Part shown: piece after piece, positions 7,404-16,317 of the stretch | Numbering within the stretch: position 1 is the first letter of the stretch | How the letters are laid out: the number at the start of each line of letters is the position of its first letter | Source of the DNA: Kallotenue papyrolyticum | GTDB lineage: Bacteria; Chloroflexota; Chloroflexia; Chloroflexales; Kallotenuaceae | Assembly: GCF_000526415.1 (NCBI RefSeq) | Contig: NZ_JAGA01000002.1 | Span: 1,604,001 to 1,668,000 of the forward strand | Length of the DNA: 64,000 nt | Direction: 5' to 3' | The notes under the pieces: generated by a model | The model's input: only the letters and a program-made list of their open reading frames with translations | Told to the model about the DNA's origin: nothing | Database searches by the model: none | Position numbers and translations under genes: made by a program

Positions 7404-9347
7404 GTGACGCTCTACCCTGAGCTCAATCCCGAACAACGCGCCGCGGTGTTGGCGCCGATCGGGCCGGTGCTGGTGCGCGCCGGCGCCGGTAGCGGCAAGA
7501 CCCGCGTGCTGACCCTGCGCATTCGCCATCTGATCGTCGAGCATGGCGTCGCGCCCGCCTCGATCCTGGCGGTAACCTTCACCAACAAGGCCGCCACCGA
7601 GCTGCGCCAGCGGCTGCAGCAGTTGCTTGGCGGGCGCGCGCGGGGCCTGACCAGTGGCACGTTTCACAGCATCGGCCTGCGCATCCTGCGCGAGTCGATC
7701 GCCGGACGGCTCAAGGGCTATACCCGCGATTTCTCGATCTACGGCGAGGAAGAGCAGCGCCAGTTGGCGCAACACGCCCTGGAGAGCTGGCGGGGACGCG
7801 CGCCGATCGCCCTGGAGCCGGATCACCTGCTGAGCCGCATTTCGCGCCTCAAGAGCCGGCTGATCTCGCCACAGCTTGCCGCACGCATGGCCGGCGCCGA
7901 CGCGCAGGCGGCCTACATCGCTGCGCTGTACGATACCTACCAGCGCGCGTTGCGCCGTCACAACGCGATCGACTTCGATGACTGCATTGTGCTGCCCTAC
8001 CGGCTGCTCAGCGAGGATCCGGAGTTGCTGGAGGCGTATCAGCAGCGCTGGCGGCATGTGCTGGTGGACGAGTATCAGGATACCGATCGCGCGCAGCACG
8101 GCCTGGTGCGACTGTTGACCGCCGCGCCGCCGCGCTCGCTGTTCGTAGTCGGCGACGCGCAGCAGAGCATCTATGGCTTTCGCAACGCCGACCACACCAT
8201 CATCACGCAGTTTCAGCAGGATTTTCCCGATGCGCGCGTGATCGAGCTGGTGACCAACTACCGCTCGCGCCAGCAGGTGCTGGACGCCGCGCACGCGGTG
8301 ATCCGCCATGCGCGCGCGATCCATGTGCTGCCCTTGCGCGCGGCGCAGGGTCCTGGGCTGCCCGGCAGTGTGATCAAGATCCAGGAGCACCGCGATGGCC
8401 GCGACGAGGCTGAATGGCTCGCGCGGCAGGTCAGTGGGCTGATCGGGCAGGGCCGTCAGCCGCGCGAGATCGCCGTGCTCTTTCGGACGCGGCACATGAG
8501 TCGCGGGCTAGAGCAGGCCATGCGCCACGCGCGTGTGCCCTACCTGGTGCGCGGCACGACCGGCTTCTACGACCGCCGTGTGGTGCGCGACCTGCTGGCC
8601 TACCTGCGCGCTATCGCCAATCCTGGCGACAGCCTTTCGCTGGCGCGCATCATCAACCTGCCGCCGCGCGGCATCGGCGGCGCGACCCTGGAGCAGTTCA
8701 CCGCCAACGCGGCGCGCTACGGGTTGCCGCCGGGCGAGGCGCTCTTCGATCCGCGCTGCTACGCCGGTCTCAAGCCCGCAGCGATCACAGCGCTGCAGAC
8801 CTTCGCCGCCATGCTGCGCGGTTGGCGCGAGCGCGCGGCGCGGGGCTATCCGCCGGCGCACCTGATCGCCGATGTGCGTCAGCAGAGCGGCTACGAAGAG
8901 TGGGTGCGTAGCAGCCTGCCCGAAGCGGAGCGCGCCGATGCGTTGAGCCACCTGCAGGAGCTGCAGACCGCTGCCGAAGAGCACGAGACGCTCGCCGCAT
9001 TTTTACAGGAGATCGCGCTGCTGACCGCGGTCGATGATCGCGCCGACGAGCGCGACGCGGTGCATCTGCTGACGATCCACGCCGCCAAAGGGCTGGAATG
9101 GCCGATCGTCTTTGTGGTTGGGCTGGAAGAGGGCACGCTGCCGCATGCGCGCGCGCTCGATGACGCCGAGGGCATCGAAGAGGAGCGGCGGCTGTGCTAC
9201 GTGGCCATCACGCGCGCCAGGGAACAGCTCTGGCTCTCGTGGGCGGCAGGTCGCCAGCGTGGCGTCAGCGCCAAACGCTCGCGCTTTCTGGACGAGATCA
9301 TTGCGTACGGGCAGGAACGTGCACGCAGCCAGGCACGTGGGTCGTAG
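7404..9347 (+). CDS. UvrD/PcrA-type superfamily 1 ATP-dependent DNA helicase
   Basis: A 3'-5' SF1A helicase of 647 residues. All motifs are visible in order: I GAGSGKT (near 28), Ia VTFTNKAATELRQ, II VLVDEYQDTD, III VVGDAQQSIYGFRNAD, IV VTNYRSR, V LTIHAAKGLEW and VI CYVAITRAREQLW. It is shorter than typical PcrA/UvrD (about 720-750 residues) and lacks their C-terminal tail that contacts partner proteins. The role could therefore be general repair or a paralogue function rather than UvrD proper. The GTG start has GAGGA at 7392-7396. It converges with trpA across a 110-base gap in which I see no strong terminator. Confidence 0.9.
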   Translation: MTLYPELNPEQRAAVLAPIGPVLVRAGAGSGKTRVLTLRIRHLIVEHGVAPASILAVTFTNKAATELRQRLQQLLGGRARGLTSGTFHSIGLRILRESIAGRLKGYTRDFSIYGEEEQRQLAQHALESWRGRAPIALEPDHLLSRISRLKSRLISPQLAARMAGADAQAAYIAALYDTYQRALRRHNAIDFDDCIVLPYRLLSEDPELLEAYQQRWRHVLVDEYQDTDRAQHGLVRLLTAAPPRSLFVVGDAQQSIYGFRNADHTIITQFQQDFPDARVIELVTNYRSRQQVLDAAHAVIRHARAIHVLPLRAAQGPGLPGSVIKIQEHRDGRDEAEWLARQVSGLIGQGRQPREIAVLFRTRHMSRGLEQAMRHARVPYLVRGTTGFYDRRVVRDLLAYLRAIANPGDSLSLARIINLPPRGIGGATLEQFTANAARYGLPPGEALFDPRCYAGLKPAAITALQTFAAMLRGWRERAARGYPPAHLIADVRQQSGYEEWVRSSLPEAERADALSHLQELQTAAEEHETLAAFLQEIALLTAVDDRADERDAVHLLTIHAAKGLEWPIVFVVGLEEGTLPHARALDDAEGIEEERRLCYVAITRAREQLWLSWAAGRQRGVSAKRSRFLDEIIAYGQERARSQARGS

Positions 9348-9457
9348 CGCGTCCAGCAGCCTGACAGCAATGCCGTGCCGGTGATGTTTGATGACGAGCC
9401 TGCTGCCTCAGATCGGCGCCGGGCCGCCAGCGGACCGCGTGCGCGCCGCTTGCCGGA

Positions 9458-10258
9458 TCAGGCTGGTGGTGGCGTCGTTACGTCATCGATCGCCGCGCGC
9501 AGCTCGCGCACAAAGCCTTCTACATCGCCGCCGCGCGCGATCTGGTCGATCAGCGCCGAGCCGACGATCACCCCATCGGCGATGGCGGCGACGTTGCGCG
9601 CATGCTCCGGCCTGGAAATGCCGAAGCCGACCGCCAGCGGCGTTTGCGTGCGCCGGCGCACCCGCGCCAGAAAGTCCGGCAGATCGGGGGGCAGCGTGGC
9701 GCGCGCGCCGGTGACGCCCGTGACCGAGACGCAGTAGATGAAGCCACTGGCGTGCTCCGTGACGTGCGCGATGCGCTCCGGCGTGGAGGTCGGCGCGACG
9801 AATTGAATCAGGTCGAGGCCGTGCCGATCACAGGCGGCCTGCAGCTCGCCCGATTCCTCCGGCGGCAGATCGGGGAAGATCAGCCCGTCCACGCCCGCGG
9901 CCTGCGCATCCTGGCAGAAGCGCTCGACGCCGTAGCGCAGCATGGGGTTGAGGTAGCCCATCAGCAGCAACGGCGCGGCGATGCCCTGCGCGCGTAGCGT
10001 GCGTACCGTTTCGATGCAGGCGCGCACGGTGATGCCGTTGGCCAGGGCGCGCTGGGTGGCGGCCTGAATCGTCGGTCCTTCGGCCAGCGGATCGGAGAAG
10101 GGCACGCCCAGCTCGATCATGTCCGCGCCCGCGGCCAGCAGCCGGGGCACCAACTCCAGCGCCGAGTCGCGTTCCGGAAAACCGACCGTTAGGTACAGGA
10201 TCAGGGCGCGCCGTCCTGCGGCGCGCAGCCGCTCCCAGGTGGTGGCGATGCGAGTCAT
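9458..10258 (-). CDS. trpA: Tryptophan synthase alpha chain
   Basis: Catalyses cleavage of indole-3-glycerol phosphate to indole and glyceraldehyde-3-phosphate in the last step of tryptophan synthesis, normally with TrpB. The 266-residue TIM barrel has LTVGFPERD, and [17 protein letters not shown] with the catalytic Glu. The position equivalent to Asp60 of Salmonella TrpA is Glu here, a natural variant in other TrpA proteins. The phosphate-binding strand reads [11 protein letters not shown] start it at ATG 10258 rather than at an upstream in-frame codon, because the family N-terminus ([12 protein letters not shown]) begins there. It lies 20 bases after plsY with no trpB or other trp gene nearby. 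Confidence 0.95.
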   Translation of the reverse strand: MTRIATTWERLRAAGRRALILYLTVGFPERDSALELVPRLLAAGADMIELGVPFSDPLAEGPTIQAATQRALANGITVRACIETVRTLRAQGIAAPLLLMGYLNPMLRYGVERFCQDAQAAGVDGLIFPDLPPEESGELQAACDRHGLDLIQFVAPTSTPERIAHVTEHASGFIYCVSVTGVTGARATLPPDLPDFLARVRRRTQTPLAVGFGISRPEHARNVAAIADGVIVGSALIDQIARGGDVEGFVRELRAAIDDVTTPPPA

Positions 10259-10277
10259 GCTGGTGTGCACCTGCCGC

Positions 10278-10934
10278 CTACGGTGTGCGCGAGGGTTCCT
10301 CGTTGCCGGGGGCCGGCCCACCGACCCAGAAGCCCTCGCGTACATCCGGTAGATGCTTGATGATGATCACAATGCCGACGATCAGCGTCGCGAACGTGAG
10401 GCTGCGACTGGCGGTCAGCCACCAGACCAGCAGCGGCGTCAGACTCACGGCGATGATCGTGGGCCAGGTTTCGTCACGGCGTAGCAGGGCGAAGGCCGCG
10501 CCGAAGATCAGCAGCGTCAGCCCGGCCAGTCGCCAGTCGAGCAGCAGTAGCACGGCCATGCCGGAGGCCAGGCCCTTGCCACCGCTGCGCCGCAGCCAGT
10601 GTTTCCAGCCGCCGCCCCGTGCGCGGCGCATGCCGACGATCAGGTAGGGCGAGAAACAGTGGCCGGCCACGGTTGCCGCGCCGCACAGCGCTGCCGCCTC
10701 CGGTCCCAGCGCTAGGCGTCCGAGCAGCATCGCTAGTGCCGCCTTGAGCGCGTCCAGCAGCGCCACGCTCACGCCCGCGGCCAGACCTGCCGTGCGCAGC
10801 GAGTTGAGCGCCCCGGCGTTGCCGCTACCGACCTGCTGAATGTGCACGCCGCGCAGGCGACGCACCACGATCACCGCGAAGGGGATCGCTCCCAGCAGGT
10901 AGCTGACGGTGAGCAGGATCGGCACAAGCGGCAT
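10278..10934 (-). CDS. plsY: Acyl-phosphate:glycerol-3-phosphate acyltransferase PlsY
   Basis: Transfers an acyl group from acyl phosphate to glycerol-3-phosphate at the start of phospholipid synthesis. The 218-residue membrane protein has several hydrophobic helices and the three PlsY motifs: [20 protein letters not shown] and GGKGLASG. About 15 extra residues ([16 protein letters not shown] region) separate the second and third motifs, an insertion compared with the usual short spacing. ATG 10934 is used because the preceding in-frame residues do not resemble the family. It is followed by trpA on the same strand and probably co-transcribed. Confidence 0.93.
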   Translation of the reverse strand: MPLVPILLTVSYLLGAIPFAVIVVRRLRGVHIQQVGSGNAGALNSLRTAGLAAGVSVALLDALKAALAMLLGRLALGPEAAALCGAATVAGHCFSPYLIVGMRRARGGGWKHWLRRSGGKGLASGMAVLLLLDWRLAGLTLLIFGAAFALLRRDETWPTIIAVSLTPLLVWWLTASRSLTFATLIVGIVIIIKHLPDVREGFWVGGPAPGNEEPSRTP

Positions 10935-11000
10935 GCGGCACGCTCCTCTGGCGCGGATTGTAGCGGAGCATGGCCTTGTCGTCAACGCCGTGCACAACCA

Positions 11001-11031
11001 AAGCGGCCCGCTCACCCAGAGCGGACCGCTT
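11001..11031 (-). terminator. Rho-independent terminator after the trypsin-like protease gene
   Basis: AAGCGGCCCGCTC (11001-11013) pairs with GAGCGGACCGCTT (11019-11031) with one mismatch and a 5-nt loop. On the minus strand it is followed by TTTGGTTGT. It lies between the protease stop and plsY. Confidence 0.8.
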
Positions 11032-11070
11032 GCACACGCGCGTGCTACGCGCGTTGGACGACCCAGGCGA

Positions 11071-11889
11071 CTACTTCTCCTTGAGGTACGCGCCGAACTC
11101 GTCGTAGAGCCAGTTCAGGTCATCCGCGCGATCGACGCGATAGACGCCGCCGGTGCCGGCACAGGTGCCGTTCAGGCCGAAGGAGGTGACGCCGGCGATC
11201 ACGTTGGTGTTGCCGATGAAGTTCGGACCGCCGGAGTCGCCAAAGCAGGTGCCGCCGGTATGGGCGTTGTTGGAGAGCAGCAGCGATGAGTCGCCCACGA
11301 TACCGCCGTTGATCTGGATCAGGTGCGGATAGGCGACCATGCGAATGCGCAGCGCGCTATTCTTCCAGGAAGCGGCGTCGGGGAAGCTCTGCTGCAGGCC
11401 GTAGCCCACCGCGGTGAAGGTCACGTCCTGCTGCCCGCGGCGTGTGGCCAGCGCATCCAACTGGTTCAGCTGCGGCAGCGCGCCGTACTGCTCCATCTCC
11501 ACCGCTTCGTCCAGCACCACTACACCCAGGTCGTAGAGGTAGAAGGCGTTGGGGTTGTACTGCGGGTGGGTGTAGGGCGTGCCGCCGACATCGCCCGTGA
11601 AGGGATAGTTGTGGGCTTTGGCATCGGTCACGTCGGCAGCGAACCAGATCTCGATGTGGGCCGCCGGCGCTTCCGTGCAGTGACCGGCGGTCAGAAACAG
11701 ACGCGGCGCGATCAGCGTGCCGCTGCAGCGCCACAGCGGCGTGCGGTTGGCGTCCTGCGCCACCATCAGGCCGACGTAGGGATGACGGTCGCCGTCGGGC
11801 TCGCCATCGGTCACCGCTAGCGCGGGCCCCACCATCAGCGCGAAGAGCAGCCCAATGATCAGCCAACCAACGCTTCGCAACCGGTTCAT
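11071..11889 (-). CDS. Secreted trypsin-like serine protease (family S1)
   Basis: A 272-residue endopeptidase with a signal peptide (about 1-25, ending ALA). The catalytic triad is visible: His in TAGHC near residue 70, Asp in YDLGVVVL and Ser in GDSGGP. Cys pairs flanking the His and Ser suggest disulphides, consistent with action outside the cell. The propeptide appears very short, since VTDGEPD follows the signal peptide almost directly. Strong AGGAGGAG precedes the ATG. It lies downstream of the subtilase gene on the same strand, separated by two hairpins, so it may have its own promoter or depend on read-through. Confidence 0.93.
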   Translation of the reverse strand: MNRLRSVGWLIIGLLFALMVGPALAVTDGEPDGDRHPYVGLMVAQDANRTPLWRCSGTLIAPRLFLTAGHCTEAPAAHIEIWFAADVTDAKAHNYPFTGDVGGTPYTHPQYNPNAFYLYDLGVVVLDEAVEMEQYGALPQLNQLDALATRRGQQDVTFTAVGYGLQQSFPDAASWKNSALRIRMVAYPHLIQINGGIVGDSSLLLSNNAHTGGTCFGDSGGPNFIGNTNVIAGVTSFGLNGTCAGTGGVYRVDRADDLNWLYDEFGAYLKEK

Positions 11890-11912
11890 AACTCCTCCTC
11901 TGCGAGGTGCTT

Positions 11913-11940
11913 CCTGACTCAGCTCCGCTGCTGAGTCAGG
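11913..11940. repeat. Perfect inverted repeat before the trypsin-like protease
   Basis: CCTGACTCAG and CTGAGTCAGG are separated by 8 bases. It lies 24 bases upstream of the protease start, so it could be a leader hairpin or a dimeric-regulator site. No run of T follows, which argues against a terminator. Confidence 0.5.
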
Positions 11941-11951
11941 CGGCGAAGAAC

Positions 11952-11984
11952 GCGCCGCCCCAGTCGTTGTTGACGGGGCGGCGC
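11952..11984 (-). terminator. Hairpin after the subtilase gene
   Basis: GCGCCGCCCC (11952-11961) and GGGGCGGCGC (11975-11984) form a perfect 10-bp stem, 7 bases beyond the subtilase stop. A U-run is lacking, so termination may be partial. Confidence 0.55.
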
Positions 11985-11991
11985 AGGCGAT

Positions 11992-14640
11992 TTATGGACG
12001 GTCGATGGTGATCACTGGTGAGGTCCAGCTCTCCCAGTGGGCCGGATTGTCGGGATCGCCGAGCGCCTTCAACACCGACAGTTTGACGATGTAGCTGCCG
12101 TCGGGCAGGTCCTTGGTCTTGTCGTTGCCGTTGTTGAAGTAGCGCGTGCCGTCCCAGGCAAAGGCGAAGAAGCCGGTGCTAGTGCTGTTGCGCGGCAGGT
12201 ATTCCTCGCGCAGGATCGTGTTGTGCACGGGGTGGACCGGCTTACCGCTGGCTGCCTCAAAGACCTCCATCTGCAGCAGGCGCGCCTGGTGTTCAAAGTG
12301 CACCAGGAAGTAGGGAATGTCGCCGTTCTGCAGGGTGAAGGTGGCGCCGTTGGGCTGGTTGACGTACGACGGGCCGTTCAGCTTGGCCAGCCAGGGGAAG
12401 CCGTTCGCGGTTGGTGTGAGCACCTGGATCGACTGGTAATCGCCCTTGAAGCCGGCGTAGGGCACGCGCAGCGTCTGACCACCGCCCTGGGGCGTGAAGA
12501 CCAGGTAGCCGCCGTACAGGCTGCGATCCGGCAGCGACGGATTGGCACTGATGGTCGCCTGGACCGTCGCCGTACCGCCCGCGGGCACCGTCACGCTCTC
12601 GGTGCTGAAGGTCACGGTGGCGAAGCCGGTCAGGTAGCTGACCGTATTGGTGTTGGGGCCGGTCGAAAGCGCGGGCGCGTGCGACAGCGCATAGGTCACC
12701 GGCGCTGTGCCGCGATTGGTGAGCGTCAACGTCACGCTGCGCGGTCCGGCTTCGCTCTCGCCCAGCGAGAGTTTGCCCGGCTCGACGGTGGTGGTCGCCA
12801 GGATCGCGTCATCGATCTGCACCATGCCGGCGCCCTGCCGGTGGACATTCTCCAGGAAGCCCAGGCCGGGATTGCCCCACCACGGTTTCGGCTCGGCGGT
12901 GTTCTGCAGCAGGTTGCGCACCTGCGCGGCCGGCGTGCGCGGCTTGGCCTGCAGCAACAGCGCCACTGTGCCGGCAACATGCGGCGATGACATCGAGGTG
13001 CCGCTGATGGTGGCGTAGCCGCCCTGCTTGAGCGGATAGGTCGAGTTGATCAGGCCGCCCGGCGCGCCGATGTCGGGCTTGAGCGTCAGCTCAGCGTTCA
13101 GGCCGAAGGAGCTGAACGACGAGATCAGGCCGCCGGTCGGGTTGACGAAGCGTCCGGTCTGGCTCGTCCAGGTCAGTGTGACGTCACCGGCCGCCAGCCG
13201 ATTGTTGATCAGGAGGCCCTCGGCGTCGGAGATGCTCACCACCGGAATGGTGATCGCCGGCGTTCCGGCGACCGTGGCGCTGAAGCGTCCGGGCACGTTG
13301 TTATACAGCACCACCGCCGCGGCGCCCGCATTCTGGGCATTCAGCGCCTTGGTGTGGAAGGTGCAGGTGCCGCGCCGGATCAGCACCGCCTTGCCGCTCA
13401 GGCTGCCGGCCGGCAGCGGGTTGCAGGCATCGTTCGTCGTGGTGGGTGTGCCGGTGCGTGCCATGGGCAGACTACCCGAGGTAGGCGGTTCGGGTGCGCC
13501 ACTGGCCGGCGCATAGCCGATCGGCGCGTTGTCGGGCGAGATCGTGAAGGTGCGCAGCGAGACGTGGGTGTTGTCGAACGAAGCGACGCCGATGACTTTG
13601 TTGCCAACGCCGGGCGCGCCCGCCGAGTACAGCCCATTCGCGCCGCTGTTGCCGATCGAGGCCACCACGACCATGCCCCGGTCAACCAGGCGATCGGCGG
13701 CGGCGGCTGTGGGATACTGCGGCCAGGTCATAAAGGCCGAGCCGATGCTCATGTTGAGCACCTGCATGCGGTCGGCCAGCGCGCGCTCCATCGCCGCGAT
13801 CATGATGTCGGCGGTCGTCGAGCCGGCGCAGCCGAAGACGCGGTACGCGCCGAAGACGACGTCCGGCGCCACGCCCTTGACCCTGCCGTTCGCGCCCACA
13901 ATGCCGGCGACATGCGTGCCGTGGCCGGCATTCCCACAGTCATCCGGATACGGGTCGGGCTGCGGGGTGGGGTTGTAGGCCGGCGAGCTGGGATCGGCGT
14001 TGAAGGCGTCGCCGACGAAGTCATAGCCGGCGACGACGCGGCGGGTGGGGAAGACCGGACTGTTCTCGCGATCAACGCCATCGCCGCCCAGGTCGGGATG
14101 GTCATAGTCGATGCCGGTGTCCATGATCGCCACGCGGATGCCCCGGCCGGTGTAGCCCAGCTCCGACTGCGCTACATCCGCGCCGGTCATCGCCAGCGCA
14201 GTGGCCAGCTCGGGATCGTTGGTCGGCTGGGCCACGGGCCGCGCCACTTCGACCACCGGATAGATCGCTTTGACCCCTGGGATCTGCGACAGCGTGGGCA
14301 ATTGGCCGGGCTCGACCTGCAGCGAGAAGCCGTTGAACAGCGTGTCGAAGGCAAAGCGTTCGCGATAGCGCAGGCCGGCACGCTGGGCGTTGCCGCGGAA
14401 GGCGTTCTTCTCCTGACGCAGTTGCGCCGGATCGGTGCCGTTGACCGCCGGCGGACTGGTCAGTTCGACAAACCAGAGCCGCGGTGTTTCATCGCGCATC
14501 TGCCCGCTTTCGGCAGATGGCGCCGGGGTGAGTGGCGTGACTTCTTCAACGCCATTCTGCGCGCCGGCTGGCTGCGCCAGCGCCAGCGCCAGGACCAGTA
14601 CGAAGATCGGGGCGAGCAAGCGTTTGAACGAGGTGGACAT
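11992..14640 (-). CDS. Secreted subtilisin-like serine protease with PA domain (S8, Vpr-like)
   Basis: An 882-residue extracellular protease. A signal peptide (about 1-27) precedes an I9-type propeptide (about 50-130). The S8 catalytic domain has Asp in VAIMDTGIDYDHPDLGG near 174, His in GHGTHVAG near 243 and Ser in GTSMSSPHVAG near 549. A protease-associated insert lies between His and Ser, and a beta-rich, Fn3-like C-terminal region follows from about 620. The order matches Vpr/lactocepin-type enzymes without a wall anchor. ATG 14640 is chosen because AGGAGA lies just upstream and the signal peptide begins there. It is transcribed divergently from folD. Confidence 0.95.
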   Translation of the reverse strand: MSTSFKRLLAPIFVLVLALALAQPAGAQNGVEEVTPLTPAPSAESGQMRDETPRLWFVELTSPPAVNGTDPAQLRQEKNAFRGNAQRAGLRYRERFAFDTLFNGFSLQVEPGQLPTLSQIPGVKAIYPVVEVARPVAQPTNDPELATALAMTGADVAQSELGYTGRGIRVAIMDTGIDYDHPDLGGDGVDRENSPVFPTRRVVAGYDFVGDAFNADPSSPAYNPTPQPDPYPDDCGNAGHGTHVAGIVGANGRVKGVAPDVVFGAYRVFGCAGSTTADIMIAAMERALADRMQVLNMSIGSAFMTWPQYPTAAAADRLVDRGMVVVASIGNSGANGLYSAGAPGVGNKVIGVASFDNTHVSLRTFTISPDNAPIGYAPASGAPEPPTSGSLPMARTGTPTTTNDACNPLPAGSLSGKAVLIRRGTCTFHTKALNAQNAGAAAVVLYNNVPGRFSATVAGTPAITIPVVSISDAEGLLINNRLAAGDVTLTWTSQTGRFVNPTGGLISSFSSFGLNAELTLKPDIGAPGGLINSTYPLKQGGYATISGTSMSSPHVAGTVALLLQAKPRTPAAQVRNLLQNTAEPKPWWGNPGLGFLENVHRQGAGMVQIDDAILATTTVEPGKLSLGESEAGPRSVTLTLTNRGTAPVTYALSHAPALSTGPNTNTVSYLTGFATVTFSTESVTVPAGGTATVQATISANPSLPDRSLYGGYLVFTPQGGGQTLRVPYAGFKGDYQSIQVLTPTANGFPWLAKLNGPSYVNQPNGATFTLQNGDIPYFLVHFEHQARLLQMEVFEAASGKPVHPVHNTILREEYLPRNSTSTGFFAFAWDGTRYFNNGNDKTKDLPDGSYIVKLSVLKALGDPDNPAHWESWTSPVITIDRP

Positions 14641-14843
14641 GGGCGCTTTCTCCTGGGTCACACGGGGACCACGACCGAACCCGATTGCCGACAACCCGAG
14701 CGATCGCTGCGCACGAAGCAGCGCATGGACAGCCTCGTCCTGCCGCCAGGACGGCCAACATCAGCGGCAGCCACCCTGCTGCCAAACACCACGACGTAGG
14801 TGGTTCATCCTACAGACGTCCGCTCTTTGTACTGGTAGACCGA

Positions 14844-14857
14844 GGGACTAAAGTCCT
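14844..14857. promoter_or_regulatory. Palindrome resembling a DosR/DevR box
   Basis: GGGACTAAAGTCCT differs at one position from the core of the mycobacterial dormancy box GGGACTWWAGTCCC. It lies about 10-23 bases inside the predicted subtilase transcript, so it may instead be an RNA hairpin. Confidence 0.35.
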
Positions 14858-14873
14858 AGTCTTGATGCTCGCT

Positions 14874-14901
14874 ATTATACCCATGCAACCAAGGTTGTCA
14901 A
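14874..14901 (-). promoter_or_regulatory. Subtilase promoter, TTGACA-N16-TATAAT
   Basis: On the minus strand TTGACA (14901-14896) and TATAAT (14879-14874) both match the sigma-70 consensus perfectly, with 16 bases between. Transcription should begin near 14867. Confidence 0.85.
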
Positions 14902-14930
14902 TAAGCAACGGCAGACAGGCTCGCAGTGTT

Positions 14931-14959
14931 TTGACAAGCGGCAGCGGCTGGCCTATCAT
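14931..14959 (+). promoter_or_regulatory. folD promoter, TTGACA-N17-TATCAT
   Basis: TTGACA (14931-14936) and TATCAT (14954-14959) have optimal 17-base spacing. This gives a leader of about 25 nt before folD. Confidence 0.85.
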
Positions 14960-14990
14960 GAGCCGACGTTTGCACGGGGGATAGCAAGCT

Positions 14991-15842
14991 ATGCCGCTGA
15001 TTCTTGACGGTCGTCGTGTAGCCGCGCAGTTGCGCGACGAGCTGCACGGCGAGCTGCTGGAGCTGCAGCGCGCGCATGGCCTCACGCCACGGCTGGCGGT
15101 GGTGCGCGCGGGCGAGGATCCGGCCTCGGTCTGGTATGCGCGCGCGATCGAGCGCGCTTGCCGCCAGGTGGGGATTGCCTTTGAGCTGCGCCAGCTCGCC
15201 GCCGACGCGCCCCAGGCGCTGATCGAGCAGGAGATCGCCACGCTGAACGCCGATCCGGCCACACACGGCATCATGGTGCAGATGCCGCTGCCGGCGGGGA
15301 TCGATGCGCAGGCGGTGATCACTGCGCTCGATCCGCGCAAGGATGTCGATGGGCAGCATCCGCTCAATCTGGGTCGCCTGCTGCAGGGCGTGCCCGCGCT
15401 GCTGCCGAACACGCCCGCCGGCGGCCTGGAGCTGCTGCGGCGCTACGACATCCCGATCGCGGGCCGGCGCGCCGTGGTGGTGGGGCGCTCCACGGTGGTC
15501 GGCAAGCCGCTGGCGCTGCTGCTGTTGCAGGAACACGCCACGGTGACGATCGCCCACTCGCGCACGCCAGAGCTGGCCGCCCTGACGCGCGAGGCCGACA
15601 TTCTAGCGGTGGCGGTGGGACGACCCGGCCTGATCACCGGCGCGATGATCAAGCCGGGTGCAACCGTGCTCGACTTTGGCATCAACGAAACCGCCGACGG
15701 ACAGGTCGTCGGCGATGTGGACGACGCCAGCGCAGCAGAGGTGGCCGGCGCGATCACGCCGGTGCCGGGTGGCACCGGGCCGGTCACCAACATGCTGCTG
15801 CTGCGCAACGTGCTGCAAGCCGCGCGGCTGCAGCTCGGCTAG
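14991..15842 (+). CDS. folD: FolD-type methylene-tetrahydrofolate dehydrogenase/cyclohydrolase lacking the catalytic Lys
   Basis: FolD interconverts 5,10-methylene-, methenyl- and 10-formyl-tetrahydrofolate. The 283-residue protein aligns throughout: GEDPAS, VQMPLPAGID, DPRKDVDG, VVVGRSTVVGKPLA and ITPVPGGTGPVT. At the YxxxK site (Tyr50/Lys54 in E. coli FolD) this sequence reads YARAI, so the catalytic Lys is Ile (codon ATC). The Gln of VQMPLP and the Asp of KDVDG are intact. In studied homologues this Lys is required for cyclohydrolase and strongly supports dehydrogenase activity. The enzyme may be a dehydrogenase only, or may use another base. GGGGGA lies upstream of the ATG. Confidence 0.93.
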   Translation: MPLILDGRRVAAQLRDELHGELLELQRAHGLTPRLAVVRAGEDPASVWYARAIERACRQVGIAFELRQLAADAPQALIEQEIATLNADPATHGIMVQMPLPAGIDAQAVITALDPRKDVDGQHPLNLGRLLQGVPALLPNTPAGGLELLRRYDIPIAGRRAVVVGRSTVVGKPLALLLLQEHATVTIAHSRTPELAALTREADILAVAVGRPGLITGAMIKPGATVLDFGINETADGQVVGDVDDASAAEVAGAITPVPGGTGPVTNMLLLRNVLQAARLQLG

Positions 15843-15862
15843 GGACACGCCGTAGTGTCCCT
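15841..15862. terminator. Bidirectional hairpin between folD and the STAS gene
   Basis: AGGGACAC (15841-15848) pairs perfectly with GTGTCCCT (15855-15862) around a 6-nt loop. It overlaps the folD stop codon and lies between two convergent genes. Confidence 0.65.
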
Positions 15863-15875
15863 GGCCCGCCCAGGG

Positions 15876-16238
15876 CTAGGCGCTGCTCAACGCCGCGACG
15901 GCCTGCTCCTCGGTCTCGTAGATGTCGGCGTACTGCGACAGGCCGACCATGCGGAAGATCTTCTGAAAGTGATCGTTGAGACCGCTCATCGCCAGCTTCT
16001 GGCCGTTGCGTCCGCAACTGGTGACGATGCGGATCAGGATGGCGATGCCGGCGCTGTTGATGTAGTTGCTGTGGTGGAAGTTGAGCACCAGCTTTTGGGC
16101 CCCGGCATTGGTCGCCGCAGTATAGGCTTCGGTGATCTTGGCGTCGGCAAAGGTGGTGACGTCGCCGTTGATGTCGATGACCGTCACATCGCCATGACGC
16201 CGTGTCGTCACTTCCAGCGTGTCATCCAGAAAAGCCAT
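15876..16238 (-). CDS. STAS-domain anti-anti-sigma factor-like protein
   Basis: A 120-residue single STAS domain, the size of RsbV/SpoIIAA. The motif NYINSAGIAILIRI contains the Ser phosphorylated by RsbW-type kinases. In partner switching, the unphosphorylated protein captures the anti-sigma kinase and frees its target. The kinase-like gene lies directly upstream on the same strand, which supports that role. No sigma factor gene is adjacent, so the target is unknown. GGGGGAGG precedes the ATG. Confidence 0.88.
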   Translation of the reverse strand: MAFLDDTLEVTTRRHGDVTVIDINGDVTTFADAKITEAYTAATNAGAQKLVLNFHHSNYINSAGIAILIRIVTSCGRNGQKLAMSGLNDHFQKIFRMVGLSQYADIYETEEQAVAALSSA

Positions 16239-16317
16239 ACCTCCCCCGATTGTCGTCCGTGAACACGAGCGGCGCGGGACGCAGCGACGGCGCGCGGCCT
16301 GGCTTCGTGTTCATGGT

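Larger units (their letters stand above)
14641..14990. other. Divergent subtilase/folD intergenic region with long subtilase leader
   Basis: This 350-base region holds two near-consensus promoters and a subtilase 5' leader of about 227 nt. Predicted leader hairpins include CGTCCTG/CAGGACG (14736-14753) and GTAGG/CCTAC (about 14796-14813). A palindrome GGACT-AA-AGTCC (14845-14856) lies near the start of the leader. No small gene was convincing. Confidence 0.6.

Noticed and set aside
13354-14799. 481-codon plus-strand reading frame opposite the subtilase gene
   Set aside because: It mirrors codon positions of a clearly coding minus-strand gene, is rich in Arg/Gly/Ala and has no recognisable motif; a GC-rich shadow frame.
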